A DNA stretch of 64,000 bases from the NCBI GenBank assembly GCA_905182985.1, contig CAJJDN010000056.1, forward strand, positions 401,772 through 465,771, given 5' to 3'. The translations under genes and the position numbers were made by a program. Below are positions 1-13,411 of the stretch, piece after piece (the stretch's first letter is position 1; every line of letters begins with the position of its first letter). The notes under the pieces were generated by a model. The model was not told where the DNA came from. It searched no databases and saw only the letters and a program-made list of their open reading frames with translations. This stretch comes from Paramecium sonneborni. Taxonomy: Eukaryota > Ciliophora > Oligohymenophorea > Peniculida > Parameciidae.

Positions 1-1640
<1,640 letters not shown>

Positions 1641-2102
1641 ATTTTATGACGTGTAAAAAAATAAATATTATTAAATTCTTTTTAACTTTTCTTAAATATA
1701 TATATATTGAATATTCTAGAACATGTGGAAAAATATTATTTAATATTATTCTTTATTTATTTTGTTCACACTACTCAAACATAATTAAATTAATACATTC
1801 ATCTTAACTACTTCTTCTTACTTTATCATAATCCTTATTAAACAATATACTCTTTCATATTAATTGTGGTCTAATCATTCCCTTTTTATTATCTCAAATA
1901 ACATTCATTATTAATATATTTTATTCTACTTTCTTTATTACCTAATCAATAAAACACTTTAAATTGATAAAAAATTTTAAAGAATCACAATCCATATTAT
2001 TCTAATTTTCTTTTTATTAATAACGTATATATAATTATTTATTACTACTTTTTCAGTGAAAAAAGGTCAAATATTCAATATTCCTAACAATAAATAAAAA
2101 TA
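1641..2102. other. AT-rich divergent intergenic region
   Basis: Spacer between the divergent BiP and RING-CH genes. It is almost entirely A and T with long poly-T and poly-A stretches. It must hold both promoters, but I see no distinct regulatory motif. Apparent ORFs here are shadows of AT-rich sequence. Confidence 0.6.
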
Positions 2103-2984
2103 ATGACTTCCAACATAAAATCTGAATCCCAAATCAAAATCTTCTCTCCACAAAGCAACTTCTCTAATTAGATTTAATAGTTCAAACATGATTCATCTAG
2201 AAATCTAGATTCTGAAAATAATCAATAAATTATGATTTCTAATAGTGTAAACAATTCAATTAACAACTTGTCTCCCACTAAATTAAACTTTACAAGAACT
2301 CTAAGGAAAACTTCCATCAATCAAAATACTATTGCTAGAGAAGATAATTTAATTATTTCATGTTAAAGTTGTGATAATCTAGATGATTTAAACCTTATCT
2401 AACCATGTTTATGCGATGTAAAATATATTTTTATGAATAGACCAATTATCATGCTTCTTGTTTTAAATAGAAATTACTTAAAATTCCAGGTTTATTTAAC
2501 TAAGAGAATTTTACTTGTTTACAGTGCGGAACCAAGTACAAAGTTTAAAAATTAGAGACATATACTTCAAAAACTTTTGTAAGATTACTTTTCTATATTT
2601 AAGATCCATCTTTCCAATATAATATTATTTGTATCGAAACTAATAATAACTCTAGGTGGTTTAGGTGGATTATCTTATTGGTTTTATAGCTACACAAACG
2701 AATAGTAAGAAATATCATCCTTAATTGCTGTAATAGTGTTGTTGATATTGTTATTTCTACTCTATTTGGTTTATTTAGTATTGGAAATATTTAGAGGTGA
2801 ACCTGAGATTAATTGGGAAGTGCTTGATTATAAAAAAGAAATAGAAATGTAATTGAATCCAGAGGAATTAAATTTGTTAGAGAATAGATCATCTAAATTA
2901 GAAAAGAATGATAGACCTACTACATAAAATTAAATAATAAGTGTCTAATATCCTTAAAATAATTTATAAGAAATTATAAATTGA
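2103..2984 (+). CDS. RING-CH (MARCH-type) membrane E3 ubiquitin ligase
   Basis: Predicted 277-residue E3 ubiquitin ligase anchored in a membrane. After a Ser/Asn/Gln-rich N-terminus, a RING-CH-like pattern is visible: CQSC, then PCLCD, then YHASC, then CLQC, spaced as in MARCH proteins (C-x2-C, C-x-C, H-x2-C, C-x2-C). Two hydrophobic segments follow (around LSNIILFVSKLIITLGGLGG and SLIAVIVLLILLFLLYLVYL), typical of the family, then an acidic tail. Two introns were inferred, 2418-2440 (23 nt) and 2579-2603 (25 nt); removing them leaves 834 nt ending at TGA. The third cysteine-cluster spacing was read by eye, so the family call is good but not certain. Confidence 0.8.
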
Positions 2985-3087
2985 ATTTACTTAGTTTTTG
3001 AATATGATGTCTTGTATTGATAAAAATAAAAATAGATTTTAGTTGATAAATTAACTAAATAAATATTTTACAATTAATATTTTGCTT

Positions 3088-4068
3088 ATGTAAGTAACTG
3101 CAGAAAAAATTTGTTCTTTTTCGAATCCTCTTTCATCTCCACATGAAGTGAATGGATCTATATACATGGTATCTGAGAATGGGGATATTTTAATAATGAC
3201 AAATGAACTAAAAATTGACACTAGAATGGGAGGATAACCATCTTCAATTACAATAGAAAGAGATCATACAGTTATTTATATTGCTGATATGGCACATCAA
3301 GCTATTACTTATAAGCAATTGAATTAGCTATAATAATAATCTAATTTAAATTAAGAAGCAGCAAAGGATTTTGTTACTGAATATGAGGGAATGCCATTCT
3401 TAGGTCCTAATTAAGTTATCATATCATATATAAATATAAGTAATCATAAATAATTAATAATTAGATGCAATCTATTTTACAGACTCAGGTCCTTTTGGTG
3501 AAACAAGTGTTGAAAATCCAATTGGATCAGTTTTTATGGTTGATTTAGATGGACAAGAAATTAAACCAACTGCTTTAGCATATAGATGTTTAGCTCATCC
3601 AAGTGGTTTAGCATTAAGTCATGATGAAAAAAATTTATTTGTTAGTGAAACATGTGAAAATCGAATTATAAGATTTGTACTTACTAGTTCTGGAATCTAT
3701 GCTTTTAGGTATAATATATATTATTATCAAGTGTTTATCACCAATTCTCAGGAAGATTTGGTCCAACTGCACTTGTTATTTCTTAATCAGATTTTCTTTA
3801 TGTTGCTCGTTTTGAATTTTCAGTTGGTAATGAACATGATATGGGTTTGATATCTGTTTTGAATCCTTAAGGCTAACTGTTAGAAAATATTCTTATTCCT
3901 GGAAGCCCAGAAATCACTGGTATGTGTTTTTCTGTAATTAAACCAACATTTTTATATTTAACAGATAATTCTAATGGATGTAATCGTTTACTCAAATGTA
4001 TGATTCCTTTAGAAGATAAAGATGAAGAAAAGAAAAAGAAAGACAAAGACTCATACAAGGTTAAGTGA
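3088..4068 (+). CDS. Strictosidine-synthase/SMP-30-like beta-propeller protein
   Basis: Predicted 310-residue six-bladed propeller of the strictosidine synthase / gluconolactonase / APMAP superfamily. The family pattern is visible as IYFTDSGPFGE, then HPSGLALSHDEKNL, FVSETCENRI and the VYHQFSGRFGPTAL segment. The C-terminus is a lysine/aspartate-rich tail (EEKKKKDKDSYK). Introns at 3440-3464 (25 nt) and 3709-3731 (23 nt) bring the blades into one frame, leaving 933 nt to TGA. No signal peptide is obvious from the chosen ATG. Family members are lactonases, esterases or synthases depending on metal-binding residues, which I could not assign, so no reaction is claimed. Confidence 0.75.
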
Positions 4069-4105
4069 TTTATCTAATTAATTAATTATATTTATTTTAT
4101 TAATT

Positions 4106-4587
4106 ATGCACGAAAAGGCATAAACTTCTCTTCCTTCATTACATATAGCTACTAATTCTAATTTGAATTCTACTAAAAGAATACATGCTAGAATGATTAT
4201 AGAACCAAATCTTAAAGAAATAATATCTTTACCTAAAACTTAGCAATTATAATCATATCATTAATAATTTAGAAGGGTTCCTCTAAAAGTAAATCCTAAA
4301 ATTGTTCAAGCCTTTTCACCATATTAAAGCTATTCAATTATTGTAATTTTTCATGTAATATTAAGAGTTTTAGTGATTTTCTATATGAAAAACATAAAAA
4401 AGAGAAATAGCTCTAAAAATTAAAGGAAAAGAAATAATTGGAAAAATTAAAGGATATATAAAATAAAGAGAGAATAAAATATTTTCAATAAGAAGATGAA
4501 AATAATGAAGACATTATAGACTCTATAATGGATAAAGTAAGAATGGAATTAGGATAATAATAATCATCTAATTTTATAACAAATTGA
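4106..4587 (+). CDS. Uncharacterised basic coiled-coil protein
   Basis: Predicted 152-residue protein, not recognised. It starts 37 nt after the preceding stop. One intron, 4343-4365 (23 nt), joins a serine/asparagine-rich N-terminal half to a strongly charged helix (around EKHKKEKQLQKLKEKKQLE) and an acidic C-terminus. The exon total of 459 nt ends at TGA. The charged heptad-like part suggests a coiled coil. Continuity of frame across the intron and the TGA-terminated length are the evidence that it is real. Confidence 0.7.
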
Positions 4588-4773
4588 TTTTTAAGAATAT
4601 TATTTTTGTTTCAATATGAATTGATTATGTTGTAATTTTGAAATTAATCTTTGTTTTTTTTAGATTAGAATAAGAATATTTAAGTATAAGAAAGCAAGAT
4701 TAAAAATACAGGTAGATTTTGAAAGTATGTGAATAAGAAAATATTTAAAATACTATGATTAATATAATATAAT

Positions 4774-5495
4774 ATGAGTGTTCGTAAAATCCATCGTGAT
4801 CCAGGACCTTAAACTGAAGGGTATAAAGGTGTATTTAAGGGGATTTCTGAAAATCTTGATGTAGGAGTAGGGAAATACGCTCCTCCTATAGCTTTGGAAT
4901 AGAGAGAACATCATTATAACATAGGATGGAAACCTTGGCAACAATCTAATGAAACTGTTTATGAAGTTGATTACAAATAAAACAAAGAAATTGTGAAAAG
5001 GGAAAATGTAGAGAAATTACAATAGTTATTTAGTGTGCAAATTTGCATCCACCAACAATACATATCGATCATATTAATGTACCATATAAAAAAGAAACTC
5101 ATTTTAATTCTGAATATAAGAATTACAAGGATTATTAAAATCCTCCAAGAGCCAAACCAATTAAAGATAAACTCACATTGATGGCTACATAGATAGTGAT
5201 GGGAGATGATAAACCAATATATAAAACTGCTTAACTGATTGCATAAGAACCTAAACCACCTTAAAGATAATTAGTTTATCATCCAAAACCAGAGAAATAT
5301 GATATCATTAGTAATTATGATGTATGCCATAATATATAATGATTTTAGGCAAATTAATATAGAATTAAAAAAGCATCAGCTTTTGATTATTGGAATCCTA
5401 CTTCAGATAAGAAACATCAATCATTCAATACTTCTGAAATACCATAATATAGAATTGGTAGTAGAGATCCTATTACGGGTAGATTCATTTCCTGA
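4774..5495 (+). CDS. Uncharacterised 222-residue protein, possible cytoskeletal/ciliary
   Basis: Not assigned to a family by sight. Two introns, 5008-5033 (26 nt) and 5322-5348 (27 nt), give 669 coding nt. The protein is rich in short Pro/Gly/aromatic motifs such as YKGVFKGISENL, GWKPWQQSNE and a terminal RDPITGRF. Repeated short Tyr/Pro motifs of this kind occur in ciliary microtubule-associated proteins, which is only a hint here. It is followed 18 nt later by the next gene on the same strand. Confidence 0.7.
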
Positions 5496-5513
5496 TAATA
5501 TTATTTATTAAAA

Positions 5514-6463
5514 ATGATTAAATCAACTCTAATTCGTATGATGAATCATAAAAATGATGAGATTGGAAGTTTTAGTGAATAGATTCTCAAAATTGGTATA
5601 GTTTTTGTAGCATTTTTATAGGCCTATAGAAAGTTTTTTAAGAATTATCTAAACCATTTGATTGTTCTCTGCAACCTGAATAAATAATTAAACTTCTAAG
5701 TGTCTTTCATAAAATGATACAATAATGTTCTCTTCCTAAAGAATTATTTGCTGATAGCAATATTTGCATGATAACTAATACACTTAACTCTAGTTTTGTT
5801 TTAGAAAGATTGCCTACTGAATTAAACTTGACAATTTCTAAAAGTGCCAATGTAGCTCCAAGTTGGGACAATACTCCTAAATAAACTTTAGATTAAAATT
5901 ACTTTAAGAATGAACCTGAATATAGGAAAAGTGTGACTGATAAGAAAGTCTAATTTTAAGAATTGAGAGAACCTCTTACTTATCATTAGATTTTACAAGT
6001 CTATTATATATACCTTAAAAAAGTCTGTATGTAATAACTTTGTGAAATTCCAATTATAGATTGTTTCATCATTTTAAATATCTAATGTTTAGGATTAAGA
6101 ATTATTGAAGGATAAAGAAATTAAAAACTTCGTTTTTGTTTTGATTTAATTATCAAAGATCTTATTTCCTATCAGAATTAGACTATTGATCTGTTAACTA
6201 AATTAATTACTACTCATGACTTCAATCAGATCTAAGAAATTTATTTATAAATTTATTTAGCTAGCAAATAATTAAAATATTACTCTAATTTAAATAGATT
6301 CCATTTAGACTAATCCAAGTTCAAATTATTTAAAAAAAATCATAATTTTTGTAGATAAAAATATAAAATATGTGAATCCAAAGAAAGAATGGAGAAAGAT
6401 GATTTAAAAGACAATCATAATTTTTATTAGTATGAAAGAACACAATTATATAACCAATTTTGA
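5514..6463 (+). CDS. Uncharacterised 307-residue protein
   Basis: Not recognised. One 26-nt intron (5596-5621) near the 5' end; the remaining 924 nt are open to TGA with many TAA/TAG glutamines. The product is mostly helical and hydrophilic, with a leucine/isoleucine-rich central section (around CEIPIIDCFIILNIQCLG) and a basic C-terminus. There is no transmembrane or signal pattern I trust. It sits head-to-tail between two other short unknown genes, with spacers of 18 and 25 nt. Confidence 0.65.
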
Positions 6464-6488
6464 TTATTATTTCTCTATAAATTAAATA

Positions 6489-6791
6489 ATGATTAATTAA
6501 TCAACGGAAATTGAATACTTTCAAGAAAAAGAACTTACAGTCTCTAGATGGCAATTAGAAGATGAAGACAAAGAAAATCAAACCAAGAATCTTATTTAAC
6601 CTCAATAAACTAAACCTACTCTCTATAAAATTTAGATAGAATATCCAGATTATAGTTCACATACTCCATCTAGTAATAAATCAAAGGAATTAAAAAGAAT
6701 GATCGAAAACAATTTCAGACGAAGACCCAAAAAGTCAATTGATGCTTGGGAAGATATCTTGCTCAAATGCAATAACAGTAAAAAAGGATGA
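6489..6791 (+). CDS. Small uncharacterised protein, 100 residues
   Basis: Intronless 303-nt frame ending at TGA, with TAA-encoded glutamines (for example LIQPQQTKPTL). The C-terminal third is basic (NFRRRPKKSIDAWED). No family recognised. Composition is clearly protein-like compared with the flanking A/T spacer, and it follows the previous gene by 25 nt. Confidence 0.6.
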
Positions 6792-7634
6792 TAACATAAT
6801 TTTATAATATTTTCTACTTCTAAATATATATCATATTTTCAATAATATTAAAAATATTATTTACTTCACTTTATATAACAAATCAAGTCTAAAATATTCA
6901 AATAATTAAATTATAGTAATAATATTTCTGCTTAAATATTTGGCTTCATAATTCTATAATCATTTTGATATTTACTATATAAAAATTTGAGAAAAAAGAT
7001 TTTCTAATTATATTATTAAATAAAATAGCCAATTCATTAATAAATAGATAAATTAAGCTTAAAAAACAAATTATTCAATCATTTTACTAAAACGAAGTAT
7101 TTAAAAATTATGTTCTCCATTTATTTTATAATTAATAAATTTTTATATAATATTTGGAATTTTAGCAATAATTTAGACTGGATTTGCACATTATATTTAT
7201 AAGGGAAAATAGATAAAATTTATTATCTAGATTGATATAAAAAATTGCTTTACAATTGAAATTATAGGCAGAGAGACAGTCTAATAATTGTTTTTAAAAG
7301 GTGTTGCAATTATATTTGCTAGTAGAAAAAAAGGGAAAGACTTTTATCATTATAGATGAAATAAATAAGATAAGAAAGAATGATAATATTTAATTTCGAA
7401 GAATGGTACAAATGATGTGTGTTGCTATGAAAATTAGAAATCTACAAAATTAATCAAAGAATGTCGATTAGTAACAAATTTATGAAATTTAAATATATAA
7501 ATTTAATTTAATTTCAGATTATTAATTTAAATTTATTTGATAACAATAAATTTTAATTAAAAAAATTTTTTTGATAATTATAAAAAAATTATCAAAACAA
7601 AATCAAAATTACCCAATTTAGGTGTCATCAATAG
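6792..7634. other. AT-rich intergenic region between convergent genes
   Basis: Spacer between the plus-strand gene ending at 6791 and the minus-strand SET gene ending at 7635. It is very A/T-rich. A weak coding-like stretch in the middle is listed separately (7080-7520). I see no RNA gene or regulatory motif. Confidence 0.5.
7080..7520 (+). pseudogene. Possible decayed ORF with a Walker-B-like motif
   Basis: Without a usable ATG, one frame reads through a hydrophobic segment (around FGILAIIQTGFAHYIYKGK) and then, after a frame change near 7345, continues as TFIIIDEINKIRKNDN. The second piece resembles a Walker B (hhhhDE) of P-loop ATPases or helicases. The frame change and missing start suggest a remnant. 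It could equally be chance reading of AT-rich DNA. Confidence 0.25.
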
Positions 7635-10316
7635 TCATGGGAGGATTTTTTAATTTAATTTTTTTGATTATTTATTCAGCGCATTCTGAATTAGAACTAA
7701 ATCTATTTGATTTATTGAAAAATTTTTAAAAATATCTAAATTATAGAAGTAGAATTACTTTTAAAAACTTTGATTTAAATCTTCAATCATTTAATTATCC
7801 TAATTGAATCTGTTTTCAATATGTAACCAAAAATGATATTTTTCTTCAAATGTTTAAGTTCCATATTTAGATATTTAAGCTATGTAATTGTCTCCAACAA
7901 TTTATTATGAGAAATATTATTCAAAAAAGATGGTTCCATATATACTAAAGTTTAAAAAATCATTAATACTTATACTAGTTTTTGTATGACCATGTTGATA
8001 AATCTGGTTAGATATCTTATTTGATTTAAAAGTATTCTAAAAATTTTTCTCTTGTTTTGGATTGATATGGAAAGAGTTTATGTTTATTGTCAAAAGATAA
8101 TATTAATGAAGGATAACATAAAACTCCTCTTCTTTCTTAAGCCATGGAAGATTAAGGATTTTGAAGAGTTTGTTTGTTCCAATTTATCAATTATCCCCAT
8201 ATGTATTATGGAGTATACATTTTAGCTAAAGCTAATTTTTATTTATTTTTTGGCTAAGGTATATATTCAAATTCATTTTCTTCAAAAGGTTTTCCAAAGA
8301 ATCCCTCATATTATGTTGATGAAAAATAGGTATGAGTGAAAGACATAAAGTATAATATAGTAGATAAACCTTGATTATGAAAATGAGATGTTTCCATATC
8401 TAAGAATATTTCACTTAAAATTAGTAATAACATTCTAGTTAATTAGATTTTATATTTATTTAAGTTATCTATAATAGATTTCATTAATGTAATAATTTCT
8501 AATGCAGTTTAACATTCTTTGAGATTGGAGTGTCTTATCAATAATGTTTTAATTTCATTAAGAATTGATTATTTTAATTCATTTTTAGGGTTTGAATTAT
8601 CATAATTCTTCCAAAAGATTTCATAAATGTCAAAAATCAAAAATATTGGAGAGGCAGTAACATTTAGAACATTTAAAGCAAATTTAACTTTATCAACACA
8701 TGATAAAATATTGATTTGATCTTAACAAGCACAAAGTTTTTGCCAATTATTCAACCAATAAGGAATTTTTTTTTAATTATTATTTTTCCCAAGAATTGTT
8801 GATTATAATAATATTGCATTTCTTTGTATATAATTAGGGTAATTTAATATTAATCTGTTATTGAGTTTATCTAATTAAGAGATTCGTTTACAATATATGG
8901 AACCACACTAACATAAGTCATTAGAAGTTAATGGAAATGGAAGAGTTAATTCTTCTAGATAATTAATTTTCTTCGAAGTAACAATAGCAAGTTTATATTA
9001 TGAATTTATAGAGACTGTAACCAATAAACAATTTGGATCACAAGAATATGATATGTATAATGCAATATTTCCATACCTAGAGGGATCAATAAACTTTTTG
9101 TCATATTTAAATTTTTTACTAAAAGATCATCATTAATGTAAAATTCTGCATAAGGACTCTAAAAACTTGATTTTTTATTTCCATCTTGCATTCTCTTATT
9201 GAAAACTGTCTATTTTTCAAACCATCTTTAAGGGGTGTATACTTCTCCATAATAGAAGTTTATAAATTCATTAGCTTAAAACCCATCAAAATTACAACAT
9301 ACTAAACCTTTTCCTTTTAAAGTGAGTATATTAGGCCAATCAGACATTTCAGGGGTTACATCATATATGTTAAACAAAGCCTATTGAAAATAAATTCAAC
9401 ATTACTTGCTATAAATTCCCCTTGTTTATATTGATGGATGATTTCAACTAAGGTAAAATTACTTCATAGTTTGGTAACAATAGAAATAGCTTTTGTGAGA
9501 TGCTTTAATTCATTCCAAAAGTATCAATCAAAATTATATCAACATTCAATTTTTTAGTCTTGTATGAAATATCTAAATCTGTTAAAAATACACCATAAGA
9601 TAATTAGAATTAAGATGATTATGAATCCAAATGTATCTGGTTCTCTTGACTAATAATATGAAAGAATAAGTTTATACTGGATAAATGATTAAAGATGTTA
9701 GTTTATTTCTTCTACTCTATCCTGTTTATTTGGTATCAATTCTTAAACTTATCATATCAAGTTTATATGTACCTTCAATAGAATGGCAAATTCTTTTTAT
9801 TTATTACTAAGGGATTGAATTTTGGTTTGATATACACTTTAAATAAAATGAACATATTTAATTAAACTTGTTTGAGTATTGAGCATTGAAACTGGAAATC
9901 AATTATTACACTTAATTAAACACGGTATAATCGTCTAAAAAAATTCATTGTTAAAATCAACAAATACCTATGTGTCTTTCTAGCTGCAATTCAAGCTCAG
10001 CAAATAATTCCTTAAACATCCACAATGGTTTATCTACAAGTTTAATACATTGATTTTTTATGATTTAAATTACCTATTTATAATTACTTGGGTTTTACTA
10101 CCTCCTCTAGATCAAAATCCTCATTTTATAGTCTAAATATAATGAAGTCTTGTAGAAAAATCATGAATTCTTCTCGAGACTTAAAATTATCTACTTATTT
10201 ACCTTTTTTATGCTTTTTTAAGATTCTTCTAACTAACCAGGACTTTAGAGAGATACATTCTACTTCTTTATATCATATTGTGTTTCTTCTAAGTGCGATT
10301 ACTGAAAATAAATCAT
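7635..10316 (-). CDS. SET-domain protein, ATXR3/SDG2-like
   Basis: Predicted 820-residue putative lysine methyltransferase. Eight inferred introns of 23-33 nt (23, 28, 33, 25, 28, 25, 26, 31) leave 2463 nt to TGA. The SET region, about residues 275-400, contains YGEVYTPQRWFEKQ, AEFYIND, FIDPSRYGN, ISYSCDPNC and EELTLPF, followed by a post-SET-like CQCGSIYC. The order and the GEVY..RWFEKQ signature match plant ATXR3 (SDG2) and its protist relatives better than SUV39 or Trithorax types. The usual NHS of NHSCxPN is ISYS here, and the Tyr after EELT is not conserved (LPF), so activity is uncertain. A conserved all-helical C-terminal extension follows, as in ATXR3. Upstream in-frame ATGs exist at 10343, 10352 and 10361. 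Confidence 0.8.
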
Positions 10317-11042
10317 TTCAAAATTAATAAATGTGTAATTCATATAATTCATATAATTCATAAATATTATAATCCTGTAAAATGATTAAATATAATCAAA
10401 ACCTGAGTAATTTTGGAATCAAAATATTAAGAATCTAGTTTTCTCATTTTTTAATATATTTTTTAACCTAAATATTGAAATAATTAAAATATAATAATCT
10501 TATATTAAAATAACATTAATAGTATTAAATAAATTTAAATTTTTTGAAGCATCTTAACTATTTATATTTAAAATCTAATCATTTATTACATTCAACTTAT
10601 TATAGTTGAATATAATTAAAATTAAAATCTTTATATAATTTATATTTTAATTTACTTCTATTGATCATATAAATATTGGTAAATATATTGCCTCAAGATT
10701 CCTATTTATAATAATATATACAATTCTACAAGTTTTATTACGAAGAATATTTGATTGTTATTAACATTGTTAAATGTAATTATATTAAAATGATGTGAAT
10801 AAATGAAATAACCTAATTAATATGTATTATTATAATTTTTCTTATTTATATAGGAAAAAGAAAAACAATAAATAGTTTTTGTACAATTCTAATCATTATA
10901 TACTTGATAAAATGATTGAATGAATAAATTTTAGGCCGTTTATGGAATATTATAATAATTATTTTAAATTAGTATGTTTTATCATGGTGTGATTGATGAG
11001 TTGATAATAATTTGTGTTTTAATTAATAAATAATCAAAAAGA
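10317..11042. other. AT-rich divergent intergenic region
   Basis: Spacer between the minus-strand SET gene and the plus-strand gene at 11043. Nearly pure A/T with a short ATGAATTAT triplication just 5' of the SET start. Nothing else recognisable. Confidence 0.5.
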
Positions 11043-11633
11043 ATGTCAAAACGGCCGCCTATTCCAAAATTTACAGATTTCGAATAAACTCCCACAAAAT
11101 GCATATCATTATTTGAAGAAATTAGCCATTAAATTGGCAAAATGAATTTGAGCATTGAGATTGAAAAGCAATGCATTTAAATACTTTAATCCTTAAAAAT
11201 ACCTAACTCATCTTAGTATGCATAAGCAGTAATTCATTGTGCAATGAAATAATTGAATCTTGAACCATTTATCTGTAACTAAAAGATTCAATATTTGTCT
11301 TCTGTAATAGAGACTCAACTCAAAAACAACTTAGTTAATTTATGTAAGAGGCTTAAAATGGATAATCGAGCTACAAAAGCTTGTTAGATTATGTTGAATA
11401 CAATCATAAAATTAGTAAACAAATTACCAAAACAAATACAAAATGCTTTAGCAATTAAATTAACTTCTGACATAATTTATCGATAGTATGGAGGTATAAA
11501 ATTAGTCATCATATCGAAACATGCATAGATATCAGATGATTAGTTAAAGAGTTGTTTTAATCGAATAAAACCATTTAACAAGACTATACTTGAAAATTAC
11601 TTCAACTATTTTAGTTTGAGAAAACAATAATGA
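11043..11633 (+). CDS. Small cyclin-fold/TFIIB-like protein (tentative)
   Basis: Intronless 196-residue frame ending at TGA. After a short basic, proline-rich N-terminus (MSKRPPIPKF) come two helical blocks that look like paired cyclin-type repeats: one around YAQAVIHCAMKQLNLEP and a second around LPKQIQNALAIKLTSDIIYR followed by ISDDQLKSCFNRIKP. The second resembles the C-terminal half of a TFIIB repeat. No zinc ribbon is present and the protein is much shorter than TFIIB, so this is a weak fold guess, not an assignment. The coding nature itself is well supported by composition and length. Confidence 0.6.
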
Positions 11634-11804
11634 ATTAATTTACTTTTATTATTCTGTATATAAGTTTATTGTATTTAATTAAGATGAATTAATATTACTT
11701 TTATCATGTGATGAAATTATACATACCAAATAATGCGTTGTTTCACTCTACATTGTAATATTTTAGAGTAATGAAAAATTATAAAAAGAAAATATAATAA
11801 TTAT

Positions 11805-12753
11805 ATGATAAATACAAATAATGTTACAATACAGATATACAATAATGCTAATGCACGTAAATCAATGAAAGTGCATTATTTAAGAAAAGAAACTGATCGA
11901 AGGAAATTTCTACAAATGTGCTCAGCTGTTTTAGGTTTTGGAAATATTCATAATTAGAACTAAGAGCTTAAAGGATATTTGATCAGACAGGAAAAGAGAT
12001 AATAGATATTGATAGTATATAAATGGGAGGGAGTTATTTCATATCGAGTGTATATTAGAAATGTGTTATGAATTTAGGGAGAGGAGTTCAATAATTATAA
12101 TTCTAATTTAAAAAATTCTTTTGCCGAATCAAAATAATTAGTTTAATATAGGATTTCTTTATTGGGAATGGGTTCAGTTGGAAAATCTAATTTGACAACA
12201 AGATGGGTCAATAACGAATTTTTTGAAGATTATAGTCTTACGCTTTTGGATAAATATACAAAAAGAGTTATTGTGGGCGATTAATAATGTTAGATTGAAG
12301 TATATAGTAAATAAATTTGCTAAGATTTCTGATACATGTGGTCAAGAAGCATATACATCTTTAAGAACTTAATGGATGAAGGATAAGGAAGGATTAATAT
12401 TTACTTATGCAGTGAACTCTTAAGAAAGTTTTGAAGATATTAAAAATACTTTATTATTATTTTAATAGTTGTTTGAGAAATAAGAATATGTACCATCAAT
12501 TGTTATTGTTGGAAATAAAATTGATTTAGGTTCTGAAAGAGTTATTAGTTATGATGAAGGAAAATAGTTGGCTTCATAATTTAAAGCACTTTTTTATGAG
12601 ACATCAGCCAAAAATGGATCCAATGTCAATTAGATGTTTATTGGACTTATTAATGATATCATTCAATAAAAAGAAAATGCAAGAAAATAATAATTTAAAA
12701 AGGTTGAAGAAGATCCACAAAACTTAAAATAAGGATGGTGCTCATTAATTTGA
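11805..12753 (+). CDS. Doublecortin-Ras GTPase fusion with C-terminal CaaX box
   Basis: Predicted 290-residue protein joining two domains in one frame. Residues about 8-80 form a doublecortin (DCX) domain: VTIQIYNNANARKSMKV, the helix RRKFLQMC, then RIFDQTGKEIIDID and GGSYFISSGEEF, all at DCX positions. After a short linker comes a Ras-family G domain (about 97-265): G1 GMGSVGKS, G3 DTCGQE, G4 GNKIDL and G5 ETSAK. The end GWCSLI carries a CaaX-type CSLI, predicting prenylation. Introns 11935-11957 (23 nt), 12050-12077 (28 nt, at the domain junction) and 12300-12324 (25 nt) leave 873 nt to TGA. DCX domains bind microtubules or act as adaptors, so a membrane-microtubule switch is plausible but inferred. 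Switch I is divergent. Confidence 0.85.
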
Positions 12754-13411
12754 ATTTATGATTTTAAATTATGTCATAAAATATTATTTATAGAAAACCA
12801 ACACACTTTTTAATAATTAATCTTATATTTACAGATTATTGATCAATCCAATTTATATGACTATTTATATAACATTATCTAGGATATATTTCAATAAGTG
12901 TTTAAATAATGAAATCCTATATAATAACAATATAATTAAGGATTTACAAATTCTTTCAAAATTATACTATTTATAAATCTTTTTTTTTTTAACAAACTAA
13001 TTTAATTAAACCATGAAGATTAATAAGGTTTTGTTTTATTATAAGATGTGGATAGATTGATTGATTGATACAACTAATATTAAAATTAAGAAGCTTCAAT
13101 TTATAAAAAGAGAAAATAGAATTAAGAATCAAATTAAATTTTATAAACCGTAAAAGGAGTAAATAATATTAATAAATGAAATTAATATTATAAATACTCA
13201 ATATAAGAAGAAGAAAGTTAAATATTTGAAAAAGTAAAAAAATTTTTAATACCTGATTAATATTAGAAAATAGATTACTAATAGATTGTAGATGATGTTA
13301 ATTATATTATTGAGTAGATATTAATATATATATTGGAATCAAAATTTTTATAATTGTTATTATAAAATTGATAATAAGGAACTTATAATATATATTAAAA
13401 ATAAAAAAGTA
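12754..13411. other. AT-rich intergenic region
   Basis: Spacer between two plus-strand genes. A long A/T reading frame rich in K, I and N can be forced through 13050-13410 but has no domain, start or normal amino-acid balance, so I do not call it. No RNA gene recognised. Confidence 0.45.

Noticed and set aside
10088..10327. Plus-strand 79-residue frame
   Set aside because: Antisense to the 5' exons of the SET gene.
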